Shown here one piece after another: positions 7,459-16,882 of a DNA stretch of 64,000 nucleotides. The notes under the pieces are model-generated. The model was not told the origin of the DNA. It worked only from the letters and a program-made list of their open reading frames with translations, and searched no databases. The stretch spans positions 434,001 to 498,000 of the forward strand of contig NZ_JNIF01000004.1 of NCBI RefSeq assembly GCF_000702445.1, given 5' to 3'. The number at the start of each line of letters is the position of its first letter. Position 1 is the first letter of the stretch. The stretch is from Bryobacter aggregatus MPL3. Lineage in GTDB: Bacteria > Acidobacteriota > Terriglobia > Bryobacterales > Bryobacteraceae. The position numbers were made by a program, and so were the translations under genes.

Positions 7459-8960
7459 ATGGCCTCCTGTAGCTTGCCGATGGGCTTCCAGTCGAACTTC
7501 TCTTCGGCCAGCTTGCGGGCCTGCCCGGCGAGTTGCGCGCGGCGCTGCGGATCTCGCAGCAGAAGCTCGGCGCTCGAGGCGAAGTCTTCGGCGCCGCTTG
7601 CAACCCAGGCCGAAACGCCGTGTTCGAGATCGAGACCATTGATGCCGCTTGGCGTACTGAGGATCGCGCGCTGCATCGCCATTGCTTCGAGCGCCTTGAT
7701 GTTGGTCCCGGCAGAGACGGGCGTGGGGACCAGCACCAGATTCGTTTGGTCGTAGAGCGGCTTGACGTCGCGGACGAAGGAGTGCAGCTCAAGACCCGCA
7801 GCCTGTGGGATCGCGCCGAAGGGATAGTAGAGCTCCGGTTGCGGCCCGGCGACCACGGTCAGTGTGGCTTGCGGCATACGCTTCCGCAGGATCGGCCAGA
7901 ATTCTTCGATCAGGAAGCGGAAGGCGAGCGCATTGGGGAAATGCCGGAAGCTTCCGATGAAGAGCAGATTCGCGCCCTCGGGTTCTGGCGTGGGATGGAA
8001 GCGATCGAGGTCGACGCCATTCGGGATGACGTGGGCATTGGGATGCTGCACCTGCAGGCGATCCTTTTCGCTCATGACAGCGATGGCGCGAAAGGCTTTT
8101 AATCGAGCCCGCTCGAAGCGCTGCCAGCGGAACTGCTTCCACCAGGAGGCGAGGGTGCCGCGCATGGCGTGCTCCTGCGTCGCAAGGTCCATCGTGACAT
8201 CGTGCTCGACGAGGATGTCGCCGCCGTAGTTGGCGAGCTGGGTGAACTCGGTTTGTAAGAGGTCGTAACGGGTGTCGCTTAACGCCTGGCGCATGGCCGG
8301 CGTTTCGTATTCGAGCACTTCCGGAGGAAGCAGGCTGGCCCAGGCGAGGCGGCGGAATTCCGGCTTGCGCACGAGCGTGATGCTGGTGCAAAGATCTTGC
8401 AGCGGACCGGCATCGATGCGGTCGCTCGATTCGGTGAAGGCGAGCAGGCGCAGATTCGAGTGCTTTGCCGCCTCGCGAAGCATGTGGAAGATGCGGACCG
8501 CGCCGCCATGGCTGAGGGGCCAGGGCAGATAGGGCGAGAGTACGGCGACGGTTGGCAGCGCTGGGTTCAATGGTCGCCCGCCGATTTCGATGCGATCGGC
8601 AAAGTGCTGCGTGTCGTCGCGCCAGGGACGCAAGTGGATGCGATGCACCGGCTGGCCTTCGAGAAACAGAAGGCTCGCGAGGAGTTGCCTGGGGTGCAGA
8701 TGGAAGCGCTCGCCGCTGCTGTCGTAGGCGAGCATGCGCGTGGGGGCCAGTGCGAGTGCCGGTAGAAACTCGCGAGACCCGACGCGGGCGGCAGTGTGGG
8801 CGATGCTCCAGGGGGGATATTGGCTCACCAGACGCAGCCACATCTCGCCCGGAGTTTCGCCAGGCAAGAGCGCTTCGTCGCGGTGTTCGAAGGCCGGGAG
8901 GATTTGGTGCAACTCCTCGCGCGGCCCGCCGAAATTAAGTACGTAGCGTCTGCGTGCCAC
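7437..8960 (-). CDS. GT4-type glycosyltransferase with extra N-terminal module
   Basis: About 507 residues from a GTG at 8960, preceded by 'gaaggg'. The frame is open further upstream, but that lies inside the MFS gene. Residues from about 125 are a GT-B glycosyltransferase: 'VAVLSPYLPWPLSHGGAVRIFHML' (acceptor domain, GG loop), 'VIPNGVDLDRFHP', 'LLFIGSFRHFPN', and 'PVSAGTNIKALEAMAM' (the donor-site E-x7-E variant). The first 120 residues ('RRYVLNFGGPREELHQILPAF...') look like a separate alpha/beta module I cannot assign. It overlaps the MFS gene by 26 bases, so is probably translated with it. Confidence 0.75.
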   Translation of the reverse strand: MARRRYVLNFGGPREELHQILPAFEHRDEALLPGETPGEMWLRLVSQYPPWSIAHTAARVGSREFLPALALAPTRMLAYDSSGERFHLHPRQLLASLLFLEGQPVHRIHLRPWRDDTQHFADRIEIGGRPLNPALPTVAVLSPYLPWPLSHGGAVRIFHMLREAAKHSNLRLLAFTESSDRIDAGPLQDLCTSITLVRKPEFRRLAWASLLPPEVLEYETPAMRQALSDTRYDLLQTEFTQLANYGGDILVEHDVTMDLATQEHAMRGTLASWWKQFRWQRFERARLKAFRAIAVMSEKDRLQVQHPNAHVIPNGVDLDRFHPTPEPEGANLLFIGSFRHFPNALAFRFLIEEFWPILRKRMPQATLTVVAGPQPELYYPFGAIPQAAGLELHSFVRDVKPLYDQTNLVLVPTPVSAGTNIKALEAMAMQRAILSTPSGINGLDLEHGVSAWVASGAEDFASSAELLLRDPQRRAQLAGQARKLAEEKFDWKPIGKLQEAMWQALLR

Positions 8961-10140
8961 GGCCCTTCGTCCATTCGAGAATGAGATAGCCCAGCAGGGG
9001 AGGGAAGGCCACGGCAACACAGACGGGCGCAAAGCTGTTGTACTGGTCGGCCACCTTTCCGATGAGCGGTGAGATGACAAGCTGGAGGAAGCCGTAGCCC
9101 GCGGTCAACAGCGAGACGGCGAAGGCGGCGCTGCTGCCACCGTAGGCATCGAGCGGCATCGTATAGAGATTGACGCTAGCGGCGGAACTGGCCCCGTAGC
9201 TGAGCGAAATCAGGATCATCGCCCAGGTGGGGTCTGGCGCGAGCGGCACTGTGGCCGAGATCATCATGCCCAGGACACCGAAGAGATAGATGCGGCGGCG
9301 CGCGTTCAATGGCGCCCAGCCGGACTTCATCAGGCGCATGCTGGCCCAGCCGCCCAGGAAGGAGCCAGCGAGGCCGACGTATTGCAAGATGGGCGAGATC
9401 TGATTCGCTTCGATCGTTGTGAAGTGGAAGGTGCGGACAAAGTAGTGGTTGGTCCAGGTGGTCCACAGCGAGAAGATGCCGAGCGAGAGGATGTTTGCAA
9501 GAATGAAGCCCCAGGTCTGCGGCATGCGCAAAATCTGTTTGGCATCGTAGCCGGTGGATTCCTTTGAAGCCACTTGTTTCGGTGCTTTTTTCGAAGCCCA
9601 GAACCAAAGCGGAATCCAGAGGAAACCGAGCCAGCCGGCGACAAAGAAGGCGCTTCTCCATCCCCAATGCTCGATACAGAAATTTGCGAGAAAGGCGGAG
9701 GCGGTCATTCCGATGACGAGGCCGATTTGCGACATGGAGCTGCCGACGGCGCGCTCTTCCTGGCGCAGATAGGTCTGGGCCGCTTTTGCCGTGGAGGGGA
9801 TGCCGGCAGATTCGCCGACGGCTACGAAACCGTGCGCGGTGACCAGGCTGGCCAGGCCGCCAGTGAGGCCGCGCGCGATGCCGGCCAAGCTCCACCAGGT
9901 GAGCGCGACGGTCGTGCCGACATTGAGCCCGGCCCGGTCAAGGAACCAGCCCATCAGCGGCGAACTGATCATGTAGACGAGATAGAAGGCGGTCTGGATC
10001 CAGCCGAATTGCTCATAGCTGAGGTGGAATTCTTTCATGAATTCCGGGGAGAGTGCGTTGAGGATCGATCGGTCGAGGTAGTTGACGCTGGAGGAAAGGT
10101 AGAAGATCGCAACCACCCACCAGCGGTTCTTTTCGTTCAT
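8935..10140 (-). CDS. MFS transporter, anion:cation symporter (ExuT/hexuronate-like) type
   Basis: 401 residues with about 12 membrane segments. N-terminal 'VNYLDRSILNALSPEF' is the ACS-family signature (NYxDR), followed by 'GWFLDRAG' and 'GVGESAGIPSTAKA'-type sequence. Family members import hexuronates, other sugar acids or related organic anions with H+ or Na+. The ATG abuts the stop of the upstream 543-residue gene (TAAATG), and the end overlaps the glycosyltransferase. Specificity cannot be read from sequence, but sugar-acid dehydratases elsewhere in the window would suit a uronate or aldonate transporter. Confidence 0.8.
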   Translation of the reverse strand: MNEKNRWWVVAIFYLSSSVNYLDRSILNALSPEFMKEFHLSYEQFGWIQTAFYLVYMISSPLMGWFLDRAGLNVGTTVALTWWSLAGIARGLTGGLASLVTAHGFVAVGESAGIPSTAKAAQTYLRQEERAVGSSMSQIGLVIGMTASAFLANFCIEHWGWRSAFFVAGWLGFLWIPLWFWASKKAPKQVASKESTGYDAKQILRMPQTWGFILANILSLGIFSLWTTWTNHYFVRTFHFTTIEANQISPILQYVGLAGSFLGGWASMRLMKSGWAPLNARRRIYLFGVLGMMISATVPLAPDPTWAMILISLSYGASSAASVNLYTMPLDAYGGSSAAFAVSLLTAGYGFLQLVISPLIGKVADQYNSFAPVCVAVAFPPLLGYLILEWTKGRGTQTLRT

Positions 10141-11772
10141 TTAAGGAAGGAGTTCCATTGTGATTAGTTTTTTGTCTTTGTGGCCTGCTTTGATCTTGCG
10201 GGCAGGTCTTTGGATGCCGCAGGAGAAATGGAAAGTCTTGGCACCCGCGCCGCTGAGGATCAGCTTGGCCGGGTCGTCCACTTCGAAGAAGCTGAGTCTG
10301 CCGTTTGCGTCCCGGACAACAAAGCGGGCCTTGCCGCCGCTGAGACAATCGACACGCGTCAGGCTGCCGCTGAGCGTGCCGGTGGGTTGATCGGCGTCCC
10401 ACCAGGGCTCGACTTTGGTTCCGGGATCGAGAGGCGCGAGGTTCCCGCGAGCTTTCGCCTCGGCCTCGCGGACGCGGCGCAAACTCTCTTGCTTGACGCG
10501 CTCAATGTCGCGAAGACGCGCTTCTTCTGCTTCTTTGCGAGCCAGTGCTTCGGCTTCGTAGCGGCGATCCTGAGCACCGAGTCTTGCCTGGCGCAAAGCC
10601 TCTTTCTGGGGGCCATCGAAGGCCGCCCGTTCGGCGGCTGCCCAGGCTTTGGCTTCGTCTGCATATTGCTCGGCCGCTTGTGCCGCCTTTGCCAATTGCA
10701 TCTGGTAGCGGGCGTCGCGCGGCGCGGCCGGCGCGGCTGTCTTCAAGGCATGGAAGGCCTTCATTGGATCGTTTTCTTTGCTGGCGAAAGCGAGAGCGGC
10801 ATCGGGGTAAAGCGGTTTGAGCTGGAGGGAAGTGAAGAGGTTCTGCTGGTGCTTCAATCGGTCGGGCTGTCCCACAGCGGCGAGATAGAGCGACCTGGCC
10901 GTGGGGGGCGTCACTTGAGAAGCCTCAATGGCTGCTTGTTCCGCATTGCCCGATAAGGCGGCGGCAGCAGCGAGGCATTCGGGATTCTTTGTCGCAAGGC
11001 AGGCGCGGGCGCGCAGATTCGGATCGCTCAACTGGGCGATAGCGAGTTGTAGATTGGCTTCCTCAGGGTCGACGTCGCGAGCGCGGTAGTCGCGATCGGG
11101 CAGGATGGTTCTGGCCGGATAGGTGACCGGAGCAAGCTTTGCCTCCGCGGCTTCTTTGCGCAGCGTGGCTTCGTCTTTTTCGAAGGCATTGCGCAGTGCG
11201 GTTGGCTTGTCGGTGCCTTTCATGACATTCGACAGAAACACGCGGATGCGGCCTCGATAGGCGTCGTTGGTGATCAGGTACTCGACCAGCGTCCAGTCGG
11301 GCGTCTGCTGGGCCTTGGGGGGAAGGGCACCAAGCGTCACCCGGACGCGTTCGGATTCGATGCTGCTCAGCACGGTGAGCAGCGCGTCTTCGAGGCCCGG
11401 CTCGAGAGGACCGGCATTGGTGGCGAGAAGCAGCGACAGGATCTGCCGCTTCTGTTGCGTCGTCATCACTGCGTCGCTGAGCAGCATGCTGTATGCGCTG
11501 GCGGTTTCGGTGAGGTTGGTGGCACGCTGCGTCTTTGCGATGACGAGGCGAACGGGCCAGATGGTTTTCAGTTCGGTGATGCCGGTGAGATCGGAGAGTT
11601 GCCCGCGCATCTGCTCAAGGGTGCCCAGGAGATTCTTTGCGGCTTTGATGTCGCCGCTTGTATAAATCTCATAAGGACCGGCATTGATCTTTTGCCAGTT
11701 CTCCGCTCGCAAGCTGACCAGGGCCAGCAATAGCGCGAATAGTTTCACTCTCCATGAGTTTACGAAATGCAC
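10141..11772 (-). CDS. exported TPR/coiled-coil hypothetical protein
   Basis: 543 residues. It has a signal peptide (VKLFALLLALVSLRAENW), then an N-terminal region like exported acidobacterial peptidase-associated proteins ('YEIYTSGDIKAAKNLLGTLEQMR'), a helical repeat middle, and a strongly charged coiled coil around residues 410-450 ('RRYEAEALARKEAEEARLRDIERV...'). The C-terminal 80 residues are beta-rich ('GTLSGSLTRVDCLSGGKARFVV'). No catalytic motif is evident. It is the first gene of the run into MFS, glycosyltransferase and GNAT genes. Confidence 0.6.
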   Translation of the reverse strand: MHFVNSWRVKLFALLLALVSLRAENWQKINAGPYEIYTSGDIKAAKNLLGTLEQMRGQLSDLTGITELKTIWPVRLVIAKTQRATNLTETASAYSMLLSDAVMTTQQKRQILSLLLATNAGPLEPGLEDALLTVLSSIESERVRVTLGALPPKAQQTPDWTLVEYLITNDAYRGRIRVFLSNVMKGTDKPTALRNAFEKDEATLRKEAAEAKLAPVTYPARTILPDRDYRARDVDPEEANLQLAIAQLSDPNLRARACLATKNPECLAAAAALSGNAEQAAIEASQVTPPTARSLYLAAVGQPDRLKHQQNLFTSLQLKPLYPDAALAFASKENDPMKAFHALKTAAPAAPRDARYQMQLAKAAQAAEQYADEAKAWAAAERAAFDGPQKEALRQARLGAQDRRYEAEALARKEAEEARLRDIERVKQESLRRVREAEAKARGNLAPLDPGTKVEPWWDADQPTGTLSGSLTRVDCLSGGKARFVVRDANGRLSFFEVDDPAKLILSGAGAKTFHFSCGIQRPARKIKAGHKDKKLITMELLP

Positions 11773-11784
11773 TACATTGAGGGG

Positions 11785-12246
11785 ATGCTGAGACGAATTC
11801 TTTTACTTGCAGTTCCAGCCGCGATGCTGCTTGCGGCAGACAAACCCGACTACTCAGGTCACTGGGTGATCGATACAGCCAAGAGTGATTTTGGTCCGAT
11901 GCCGGCTCCGGAAAAGATGGAGCGTGACATCGATCATAAAGATCCACAGATGAAGGTCAAGTCGCTGCAAAAGAGCGAGCGAGGAGAGTTCACTACAGAT
12001 AGCCAATACACAACCGATGGTAAGGAAAGCACCGTCCAGATGCGCGGCCGTGAGGCAAAGGTGAGCGCCAAGTGGAATGGCAACAAGCTCGAGGTGCATA
12101 CCAAGAGCGAGTTCAATGGCATGGCGCTGACCCAGAAAGAATCCTGGTCTTTGTCCGGCGACGGCAAGACGCTCACGATCAATAACGAGATCCAATCGCC
12201 GCAAGGCGAGTTCACGATGAAATCAGTATTTACGAAAGGCAGCTAA
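11785..12246 (+). CDS. exported lipocalin-like hypothetical protein
   Basis: 153 residues from the ATG at 11785; an ATG at 11767 is also in frame but would put the signal peptide internally. 'MLRRILLLAVPAAMLLAADKPDYSGHWVIDTAKSDFG' is a signal peptide followed by the 'GxWxxDxxKSxFG' opening shared by a large family of small acidobacterial exported proteins. The rest is alternating beta strands, as in a lipocalin-type barrel. Function unknown. It diverges from the 543-residue gene with only 12 bases between starts and converges with the hydrolase, overlapping it by 24 bases. Confidence 0.65.
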   Translation: MLRRILLLAVPAAMLLAADKPDYSGHWVIDTAKSDFGPMPAPEKMERDIDHKDPQMKVKSLQKSERGEFTTDSQYTTDGKESTVQMRGREAKVSAKWNGNKLEVHTKSEFNGMALTQKESWSLSGDGKTLTINNEIQSPQGEFTMKSVFTKGS

Positions 12247-14061
12247 CAGGTCGCTGTCTGGCTGGTCAAAGGGGCGCCGGTAGACGCCCGGGATCGTCTG
12301 TTCCAGTCGATTCTCGTTCCAGTCGGTGGCATCCACCCAGAAGAAGCGCTTGTCGGTGAAGTCCTTGAAGTCGCCGGCAAGCGCGAGGCCGGGCACAATC
12401 GCCTCGTGGAGGTTCTTGTGGATGGGAACGGTCATTGCAGAGGCGATGGAAAGCGGCGTACGCTCGAGCCAGATCTTAGCAATGCGCGGTTCGGCATGAG
12501 CGGCGTAGAGCGCGGCGATACCGCCGGTGCCCCAGCCGTGGAGATAGACCTTCTGATAACGGTCGAGTTGCGGACGGATGGTCAGCAGCAGATCATTTGC
12601 ACGGAGGCTGGGGAGATTGAGACCCACCAGCCAGGCGCGGGTGTGCTGGATCCAGGGGCCGCTATAGGGTCCTTCGGAGGGGCCACCGGTAGGGTAGCCG
12701 GGGAGGCGAACAAGCAGCACTCGATTGCCCAGACTGGCTAGCACTTCCGCACGGCGCTTGGCCGCGTTGTTGTCCTGAATGACAACAAACAATTCTTCTG
12801 CGTTCTCCGGACCCAGCCATTCGGTTTTTGTGAGCCCAGTGGCCGGGCCGCCGAGGACGATCAGCTTCTTCGGGTCGCCCGTCTGTTGCCGCTGCTTCCA
12901 GGATTCGGCAATCACTTCGCTCAGGCCGTGGCCGGGTGCGATGCACTTGTCGTAGGCGCAGAGTTCTTCCGGTTGCAGCAGGGGCAGCACTTCGTCCTGG
13001 AAGTCGCCTTTGCCGTCCTTCAGCCAATGGATCATCCACTCATAAATCGCTTCGCGCACCACTTGTGGCGTGCCGTGTCCCCCGGGGCCAACCACCCATT
13101 TGACCAGCGCATCGCGATCAAAGACACGATAGAAGCTCTTTGCTTGATCCACCACCAACTTGGCTCCGGCGGGCGTGAAGAAGTCCTTCTCGGTTGAGCT
13201 GATCAGCCAGGGCTTGGGCGCAAACTGATAGACCCAGTCCGCCTGGTCCAGACCCTCTGCGATGAAGCCCGGCAGGCTCTGCTCGCTGTCGCCGGTGGGG
13301 CCTGTCAGCAGCATCTCAAAGGAGTTCATATAGCAGGCTGGAGCAGCAACCTTAATGCGTTCGTCAATCGCTGAGACATAAGTGGTTTGGGTGCCGCCAC
13401 CGGAGCAGCCACTGGCGCCGATGCGATTGGCGTCCACCTCAGGACGGCTCACCAGATAGTCGAGACCACGGCGCGAATCCTGGATGAAGTAGCGGGCCAC
13501 GGACTCGCCTGCGAGAATCGCTTGCGCTCCACCCATGAAGTGTTGCTCAACGCTACCGCCGATGAGACTGCGGCCGTAGCTCGCGTTGTAGGCCTGCTGG
13601 CGCTCTCCCTGGCCGGCGGGATCGTAAACGAGAACGGCAAAGCCTTTGTTGGCCAGATTCGCCGCGATGTGCTGGGCGAAGGGCTTGCTGATATCCCAAT
13701 GTCCCATCGAGAAGAGGATTGCCGGATGCTTGCCTGGCGTCTTTGGGCGATAGAAGTTTGCGGTGACGATGTAGTTGGGGAGCGATTCGAAGTGGACGTT
13801 TTCGACGATATAGCTGCCACGGTCGTGTGTCTTGGTGGTGACGGCGCGCAGCGGCCCGCGATAGTCGATCAAGCCGCCGATCTGCCGGATCAGCTTCGCG
13901 CGGGATTCGGCCATGCGCTGGCGCGCCTGGGCTTCTGTGGTGATCGCACCGATGGCCGCTTTGCGCGCGGCTAGCTGCTTGGTGGCGAATTGATTGAGGT
14001 AGTCGGCGAGGGGATCTTGGGCAAACAGGCAGGTGGCAAGAAGGGCGAGGACCAATCTCAT
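12223..14061 (-). CDS. exported alpha/beta hydrolase, acetyl-xylan-esterase (AXE1)-like
   Basis: 612 residues with a short signal peptide (MRLVLALLATCLFA). The hydrolase core is at about 110-370: 'FYRPKTPGKHPAILFSMGHW', oxyanion region 'YDPAGQGERQQ', nucleophile elbow 'GASGCSGGGTQT' (Ser in GCSGGG), and probable catalytic His in 'VVGPGGHG'. This order matches acetyl-xylan esterase/cephalosporin deacetylase-like enzymes. The remaining 230 residues look like a second, degenerate alpha/beta-hydrolase half. Its ATG overlaps the stop of the upstream glycosyltransferase (ATGA). Substrate is probably an esterified polysaccharide (inference). Confidence 0.7.
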   Translation of the reverse strand: MRLVLALLATCLFAQDPLADYLNQFATKQLAARKAAIGAITTEAQARQRMAESRAKLIRQIGGLIDYRGPLRAVTTKTHDRGSYIVENVHFESLPNYIVTANFYRPKTPGKHPAILFSMGHWDISKPFAQHIAANLANKGFAVLVYDPAGQGERQQAYNASYGRSLIGGSVEQHFMGGAQAILAGESVARYFIQDSRRGLDYLVSRPEVDANRIGASGCSGGGTQTTYVSAIDERIKVAAPACYMNSFEMLLTGPTGDSEQSLPGFIAEGLDQADWVYQFAPKPWLISSTEKDFFTPAGAKLVVDQAKSFYRVFDRDALVKWVVGPGGHGTPQVVREAIYEWMIHWLKDGKGDFQDEVLPLLQPEELCAYDKCIAPGHGLSEVIAESWKQRQQTGDPKKLIVLGGPATGLTKTEWLGPENAEELFVVIQDNNAAKRRAEVLASLGNRVLLVRLPGYPTGGPSEGPYSGPWIQHTRAWLVGLNLPSLRANDLLLTIRPQLDRYQKVYLHGWGTGGIAALYAAHAEPRIAKIWLERTPLSIASAMTVPIHKNLHEAIVPGLALAGDFKDFTDKRFFWVDATDWNENRLEQTIPGVYRRPFDQPDSDLLAAFRKY

Positions 14062-15206
14062 CGCTCTAGGCTATCAAGGGAAAGAAGTCTTTCGAGAATT
14101 TTCGGGATTTCGTCAATCGCACGGTTGTCCATCTTGCTCGCATTGTTCCGGAATCGCTCTAAGCTTCCTGGCGCAAGCATCTGCTGGACACCTGCGACGA
14201 TCTGGCCGTAGTTCTGGAGCACCAGGCCCAGCCCATGTTCGGTCACCCAGTCTGCGTTGTAGCGCTCCTGTGGCAGGGTGAGCGCATTGCGGGTGACGAT
14301 GACGGGCAGTCCCATCTGGATGGCTTCCGAGATCGAACCGGGACCCGGCTTTCCGATCAGGAAATCGGCCAGTTTCATGTAGTGAGGAATGCGGGTGGTG
14401 AAGCCCTCAATGTGATGCGGCATGCGTAGATTCAGTGCTTCGATCTCCGCGCGGAGCTTCGCATTCTTACCGCAGATGAAGAGGAGCTGCAGCTGGATGC
14501 CGCTGTCATCGAGACGTTTGGCGATCTTGCGCATGACGGCAGAACCGTAACCGCCAAAGAGCAGAATACCGGTGGGCAGCTTGGGGTCAAGACCGAGCGT
14601 GCGGCGTTCTGCGTCGCGATCGATCTCGATGGGTTCATAGAAACGCGGATGCAGAACCATTCCGCTGACACGGAAAATTCTGTCGGAAGCGTGACCTAGC
14701 TCCTTGGCTTGCTGCGCTGCCTTTGCCGTGCCACAGATGAAGTATTGCTGCTGGTTACGCTCAATCCAGAAGTGCGGCGGGTAATCGGCGAGGTCGGTGA
14801 GCGAAGTGACCATACGGGTCCGCGGACTGACGGCTTGAATCGATTGGTATAAGGCGCGATTGAAGTTTGGGATGAGCGACACCAGGAGGTCGGGCGCACC
14901 CTGGCTCCAGAACTCCTTCAGCTTCCGCACCTGCAGTGGATGGTAGAGCCGGATGAGCGCGTGCATGGCGACGAGCAGTTGCGGCGAACCGAGGGTCCAG
15001 CCCTTGCGGAGCACCAGGTTATAGACATCCTCCATCCGGATTCCGGTGAGCTTGCGGAAGATGTCGAGAGAGTCGAGTTCCTCCTGCAGATTGACGAGAC
15101 GGACTTGCCAGTCGGGATAGTGCTGCGCACACGCTTGTTTCAATGCAGTCGCGGCGGCACGGTGTCCGCCTCCCGCGTCGAAAAAAACAAAGTCCAATTT
15201 CGGCAT
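14058..15206 (-). CDS. MGDG-synthase/GT28-type glycosyltransferase
   Basis: 382 residues. The N-terminus 'FVFFDAGGGHRAAATALKQA' is the GGGH loop of monogalactosyldiacylglycerol-synthase-like N-domains (also in MurG/UgtP relatives). The C-terminal half has 'GILLFGGYGSAVM', 'FICGKNAKL' and the donor-binding 'LADFLIGKPGPGSISEAIQMGLPVIV' with the GPG and E of the GT28 site. It probably glycosylates a lipid at the inner membrane face. The stop overlaps the esterase start by four bases. A UgtP/Mgd-like diacylglycerol glycosyltransferase is the closest call; the acceptor is unproven. Confidence 0.78.
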   Translation of the reverse strand: MPKLDFVFFDAGGGHRAAATALKQACAQHYPDWQVRLVNLQEELDSLDIFRKLTGIRMEDVYNLVLRKGWTLGSPQLLVAMHALIRLYHPLQVRKLKEFWSQGAPDLLVSLIPNFNRALYQSIQAVSPRTRMVTSLTDLADYPPHFWIERNQQQYFICGTAKAAQQAKELGHASDRIFRVSGMVLHPRFYEPIEIDRDAERRTLGLDPKLPTGILLFGGYGSAVMRKIAKRLDDSGIQLQLLFICGKNAKLRAEIEALNLRMPHHIEGFTTRIPHYMKLADFLIGKPGPGSISEAIQMGLPVIVTRNALTLPQERYNADWVTEHGLGLVLQNYGQIVAGVQQMLAPGSLERFRNNASKMDNRAIDEIPKILERLLSLDSLER

Positions 15207-15400
15207 CTCGAAACCTCATCGTACGCACCGATTCCGCTTCACCACAACTATGCAGGCTCAAAAACAAAGAGCTTCACGAATGTTTTTCATATTCGTCACG
15301 GCGCTGTCATGTTCAGGGGCGATAACTGTCGCATGAAGCAACTGCTATTCTTGATTCACTGGATGAATTCTGGGATTAGCAGCCAGGCGGAGGTTTCGCG

Positions 15401-15937
15401 ATGAGCGTTTTCCCACAAGTTCGTGACTATATTGAGTCGCGCGATCACCGGATCATGCGGCGCGTCCATCATTGGGCTCCCCCGCAATGGGTGCGCCTTT
15501 GGATGATTGGCGCCACACGCGGCGGTGATGGCTGGCTCTGGTACGCAGTTGGACTTTTCATTCTTGCCTTTGGCGGCGAAGAGCGGTTTGTAGCGGTGGG
15601 TTCTTCGACATTGGCGGCATTGGCGGGTGTGGTCTTCTTCCTTTGGGCCAAGCGATTTACCGGCAGGCGGCGGCCTTGCGCTCTTGAGCCACATTGCTGG
15701 TCGACTCTTCTCCCTCCCGATCAATTCAGTTTCCCCTCGGGCCATACGATCACGGCCTTTGCGATCATCACTCCCCTCCTCGCCTTCTATCCCGAACTGT
15801 CGCTGGAACTTGGCTTCTGTGCCGTTTCCATCGCCGCGAGCCGGATTCTTCTCGGCATGCATTTCCTGAGTGATGTAGTGGCAGGGGCTGCGATCGGTAC
15901 GCTGCTCGGTACGATTTCTGTTTCCTTGCTGAACTAG
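15401..15937 (+). CDS. PAP2-family membrane phosphatase with complete catalytic triad motifs
   Basis: 178 residues, five to six hydrophobic segments. All three PAP2 motifs are present: 'KRFTGRRRP' (motif 1), 'FPSGHTITAFA' (motif 2) and 'SRILLGMHFLSDV' (motif 3, nucleophile His). The size matches bacterial undecaprenyl-pyrophosphate or phosphatidylglycerophosphate phosphatases of the PgpB/YeiU group. Unlike the PAP2 protein at 2597-3487, the basic motif is canonical. It is followed 12 bases later by proline dehydrogenase on the same strand. Confidence 0.85.
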   Translation: MSVFPQVRDYIESRDHRIMRRVHHWAPPQWVRLWMIGATRGGDGWLWYAVGLFILAFGGEERFVAVGSSTLAALAGVVFFLWAKRFTGRRRPCALEPHCWSTLLPPDQFSFPSGHTITAFAIITPLLAFYPELSLELGFCAVSIAASRILLGMHFLSDVVAGAAIGTLLGTISVSLLN

Positions 15938-15949
15938 CTTCCTGAGACA

Positions 15950-16867
15950 ATGAGAGCGGCTCAGCAGCCGCTCATGCTCCGTTCTTTCTTCCTTTCGCTT
16001 AGTCAAAATCGCGATTTACGCCGCTGGATGGAGCACTCTCGCCTGGCGAAGCGACTCACTCGCCGCTTCATTGCGGGCAATACTCTGCGGGAAGCGATTG
16101 CTGTCTGTGACCGGCTGAATACTGAAGGCATCCTGACGACTCTGGATCACTTGGGCGAGAGTGTGACGGACCCATCGGAAGCAAATCAAGCCCGTGAACA
16201 TTGTATGGAAGCGTTGCGTGCCATTGCTTCCCGGTCGCTGCAATCGACCATCTCGATCAAGCTCACCCAGATGGGGCTGGATATTGACGAGAAGCTTTGT
16301 TTTGAGAACGCACGGCAATTGGTTGCCTACGCGAGTGAGATTGGAAGCCGCGTCGAGTTCGACATGGAGTCGAGCGCCTATACCGACCGCACCTTGGCGA
16401 TTGTCGAGAAGCTGCATAACGAGTATGGCTGTGTGCGTGCCGTTATCCAGGCCTATCTGTTTCGAAGCGAAGCGGACATCGAGAAGCTGAACCGCGAGTT
16501 GTTACCGGTGCGCATCTGCAAGGGTGCTTATGTGGAGCCGCCAGATGTTGCTTTTGAGAAGAAGTCCGATGTGGATACGAATTATCTGAAACTGGCCCAT
16601 GCGCTTCTCGAGGATGGTGCGTCGCCGGGAATCGCCACTCATGATGAGCGCATGGTGGAAGTGGCAAAACCCTTTCCGAAGGATAGCTTCGAATACCAGA
16701 TGCTCTACGGGATCCGTCGCGATCTGCAGCGAAAACTGGTGCGCGAAGGTTATCGCGTTCGTGTGTACGTACCCTACGGGGATGCTTGGTACCCCTATTT
16801 CATGCGCAGGCTGGCCGAACGTCCGGCAAATGTTCTCTTCCTGGTACGGAACTTCTTCAAGAATTAA
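15950..16867 (+). CDS. monofunctional proline dehydrogenase
   Basis: 305 residues, the length of single-domain bacterial PRODH. FAD-barrel landmarks are present: 'TLDHLGESV' near residue 65, 'ISIKLTQMGLDID', 'VEFDMESSAYTDRTL', 'QAYLFRSEADI' and 'VRICKGAYVEP', then 'GIATHDERM', 'EYQMLYGIR' and 'VYVPYGDAWYPYFMRRLAERP' (the Y..RRLAERP substrate-binding motif). It oxidises proline to pyrroline-5-carboxylate and passes electrons to quinone. No P5C dehydrogenase lies beside it. An alternative ATG at 15974 (297 residues) is plausible; the hairpin sits between the two. Confidence 0.88.
   Translation: MRAAQQPLMLRSFFLSLSQNRDLRRWMEHSRLAKRLTRRFIAGNTLREAIAVCDRLNTEGILTTLDHLGESVTDPSEANQAREHCMEALRAIASRSLQSTISIKLTQMGLDIDEKLCFENARQLVAYASEIGSRVEFDMESSAYTDRTLAIVEKLHNEYGCVRAVIQAYLFRSEADIEKLNRELLPVRICKGAYVEPPDVAFEKKSDVDTNYLKLAHALLEDGASPGIATHDERMVEVAKPFPKDSFEYQMLYGIRRDLQRKLVREGYRVRVYVPYGDAWYPYFMRRLAERPANVLFLVRNFFKN
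15954..15973. repeat. perfect 8-bp inverted repeat at the start of the proline dehydrogenase gene
   Basis: GAGCGGCT-cagc-AGCCGCTC forms an 8-base-pair hairpin ending at the base before the ATG at 15974. If translation begins at 15974 the hairpin would occlude the initiation region; if it begins at 15950 it is codons 2-8. No T run follows, so it is not an obvious terminator. Confidence 0.45.
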
Positions 16868-16882
16868 TGCGTCCAACCGGGC

